A DNA stretch of 64,000 nt from the NCBI GenBank assembly GCA_964427415.1, contig CAYRUH010000012.1, positions 15,067-79,066 on the forward strand, in the 5' to 3' direction. This document shows, in pieces, positions 63,501-64,000 of this stretch. The stretch is from Lentisalinibacter sp964427415 (GTDB lineage Bacteria > Pseudomonadota > Gammaproteobacteria > Steroidobacterales > Woeseiaceae). The position numbers and the translations under genes are program-made. Positions within the stretch are counted from its first letter, which is position 1. Each line of letters starts with the position of its first letter. The notes beneath the pieces are model-generated. The model was not told where the DNA came from. It saw only the letters and a list, made by a program, of their open reading frames with translations, and did not search any database.

Positions 63501-63792
63501 CCTGGTAACACCACCTGCCGGCCGCTACGCCGTGCTGATCCACGGCTTCGAGACCGACCAGGTGGCGGGCGGGCCCGGCGCGAACTACCAGCTGTTCGCC
63601 TGGGCCTTCGGCCTGGTGGACGACGCGGGCAACATGACCGTGTCGGCGCCCGCGAACGTCACGGCCGGCAGCACCGAGACGCTGCAGGTGAGTTGGTCCG
63701 GGCTGGCAGCCGACCGGCGCTATCTCGGCGCCGTGTCACACGTGACGCCGAGCGGGCTGATCGCGCTCACGATTGTCAATATCCGGAACTGA
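60577..63792 (+). CDS. Secreted subtilisin-like serine protease (S8) with PA domain
   Basis: A 1071 aa secreted protease. GTG 60577 starts a signal peptide (about 1-33, LTGLILTLLCLATTAEA). An I9-like propeptide follows (about 58-165, YDYRYGFSGFAAALTPAEADRL). The S8 catalytic domain has Asp201 (GVIDSGIAPGHP), His304 (DGHGTHIAT), the oxyanion Asn in AVAAGNEG and Ser653 (SGTSMSTPHVAG). A PA insert (about 500-590, LVRGGCSFETKIRNVENAG) interrupts the catalytic domain. C-terminal beta modules (Fn3-like of subtilases, then a PPC-like AYLRFALFDEATDGNDDLDLYVF domain) follow. The layout resembles plant cucumisin-type and marine bacterial secreted subtilases, for extracellular protein breakdown. It is the largest exported protein of the window. 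Confidence 0.92.
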   Translation: MNRNLHPALPPSTWLPLTGLILTLLCLATTAEAASLRQADGAAGGLLLADEIGTRADGRKVYIVQLRRPGAAEHYTKSAAPGRPASMKLMRSAGFSRESAAVKSWVAGSDAAQTSLLAKAAPGTPTVYDYRYGFSGFAAALTPAEADRLRHMTEVAGVWEDEIRPLATNETPSFLGLFDNADGLTGALGLEGEGVVIGVIDSGIAPGHPSLTDTREADRPRLCRTSFADTFLGLWLCRRFEVREDVPLFDPPQDWNGICQAGEEFAETVCNNKVIGARFFVEGAQETGELDPGEFLSPRDADGHGTHIATTAAGNPVTASVAGTELARIRGMAPKARVAVYKACWLRPGDTRASCNTSDLARAVDAAVADGVDVINYSVGNSLATVNGPDDIALLAASKAGIFTAVAAGNEGPGLRSIGSPGSSPWVTTVAASTRPGVNFREAMEVISPPSLAGKYASREASFTPQLEETGSVEEELVIVEDDSLATDSGDDGGTTYDACQAPVNGDELADRIALLVRGGCSFETKIRNVENAGAAAALVFNNAGEPFVMTGTADAVDIPAVMIGQADGRLLFDAINVEEEIVDVRLAAGLFLTETRAGNIMAGFSSRGPASGAPDILKPDLTAPGVSILAGFTPDAANAEQGELFGYLSGTSMSTPHVAGVAALLLEANPDWSPAALRSAMMTSAYQDVVQQDGETPANPFDFGAGHLQPNAAGKAGLLFDAGADDYDAFGCGLEEPIPDPSRCGELAAAGRSFDATQFNQASIAIEQLTGRRTITRTVTATGDAAGTWQVEIEPPPGTVVSVSPQTLSLNPGETATYTVEMEFIGTGLDLWYFGAITWRAGETAVRTPVAIRPVSLSAPEEVRDAGGSGTLSFDVDFGYTGSYRAGVHGLNEALVIDGFVDDDPTRTFTFRDGNGVTTHVIDVPANQAYLRFALFDEATDGNDDLDLYVFFCPNDICTEIGESGSETSAEEFNLVTPPAGRYAVLIHGFETDQVAGGPGANYQLFAWAFGLVDDAGNMTVSAPANVTAGSTETLQVSWSGLAADRRYLGAVSHVTPSGLIALTIVNIRN

Positions 63793-63894
63793 CCGGAATC
63801 AACGCCCGGAACCGGAGATCCGAGGATGAGCGGGTCATGCCGCGAGCCGGGCGCATTCGGCGTGGCGCAAGCCCCCGGTCACGTGATCGTTCCC

Positions 63895-64000
63895 ATCGGG
63901 TAGGAGGCGGGGTCACCCCCGCCGTCCTCCCACACCACCGGGCATACGGTTCCGTACCACGGCGGTTCCCGTGAATATCACGTTCGTTGTAGCCTGTCGC
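63895..64000 (-). mobile_element. 3' end of a group II intron (domains V and VI), continuing beyond the window
   Basis: On the minus strand, domain V lies at about 63966-63934: ACCGCC pairs with GGTGGT at the base, and GTACG with CGTAT around a GAAC loop. A 2-nt linker leads to domain VI (63931-63897), with stem GGCGGGG-GTGA-CCCCGCC, then AGGA/TCCT and GGG/CCC. A single unpaired A (complement of 63901), seven bases from the 3' end, is in the branch-point position. The intron would end in GAT at 63895. A small hairpin at 63970-63982 precedes domain V. The maturase gene, if present, is to the right of 64000. Confidence 0.78.

Noticed and set aside
63901..63931. Rho-independent terminator after the protease
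   Set aside because: The strong GC hairpin lacks a T-tract on either side and is better explained as group II intron domain VI with its bulged A next to a domain V.

Overview
The window is a GC-rich (roughly two-thirds G+C) gammaproteobacterial chromosome segment, almost entirely coding and made mostly of housekeeping genes in conserved local orders: mutM, rsmD-coaD, ftsYEX-rpoH, gltBD, hemH, priA, argS-ftsN-like, ntrXY, rsmB-fmt-def, LysM-dprA-smg-topA, hemF. A complete dedicated sortase system, a CIRCE element, a REP-type repeat and a group II intron end point to a free-living, probably marine or halophilic, member of the Chromatiales/Xanthomonadales-like grade. This placement is inference from gene order and systems, not a phylogeny. 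A run of exactly 100 N at 33231-33330 shows a draft scaffold or metagenome bin. I see no tRNA, rRNA, CRISPR array, prophage or intact insertion sequence.

Layout. 0-7.3 kb: 3' part of mutM, rsmD-coaD, ftsY-ftsE-ftsX, a TetR regulator, rpoH behind a near-perfect CIRCE operator, a DUF3465 protein and an OmpA-family lipoprotein. 7.4-13.2 kb: Mpo1-like membrane protein, glutaryl-CoA dehydrogenase, two MATE exporters, SRPBCC and NUDIX proteins. 13.2-18.8 kb: the sortase system (class GN sortase, its one LPATG-tagged VIT/VWA substrate and, divergently, the PdsR/PdsS two-component pair). 18.7-24.6 kb: glutamate synthase. 25-33 kb: small lipoproteins, a DUF924 protein, a REP pair, a third MATE exporter, thiolase, AGCS symporter and epoxide hydrolase, then the assembly gap.

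33-40 kb: ferrochelatase, VOC protein, fructosamine kinase, a stand-alone 5'-3' exonuclease, HNH endonuclease and a four-gene ECF sigma/anti-sigma/DUF3106 operon. 40-50 kb: priA (with a perfect DnaA box upstream), argS, a SPOR protein, a CapA-like protein and an NtrY/NtrX pair whose NtrX has a degraded AAA+ domain. 50-60.5 kb: DUF4390, rsmB, fmt, def, LysM protein, dprA, smg, topA, hemF, VOC. 60.5-64 kb: a large secreted subtilisin-like protease, then the 3' end (domains V and VI) of a group II intron entering from the right on the minus strand.

How the genes work together. Gene pairs overlapping by 4 bp (ATGA, GTGA or TTGA) recur throughout and imply translational coupling: rsmD/coaD, ftsY/ftsE, SRPBCC/NUDIX, SPOR/CapA, ntrY/ntrX, rsmB/DUF4390, dprA/smg, hemF/VOC, sigma/anti-sigma. 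The most notable content is regulatory: the predicted HrcA control of rpoH, the sensor-linked sortase locus, and the NtrX that appears unable to work as a sigma-54 activator.
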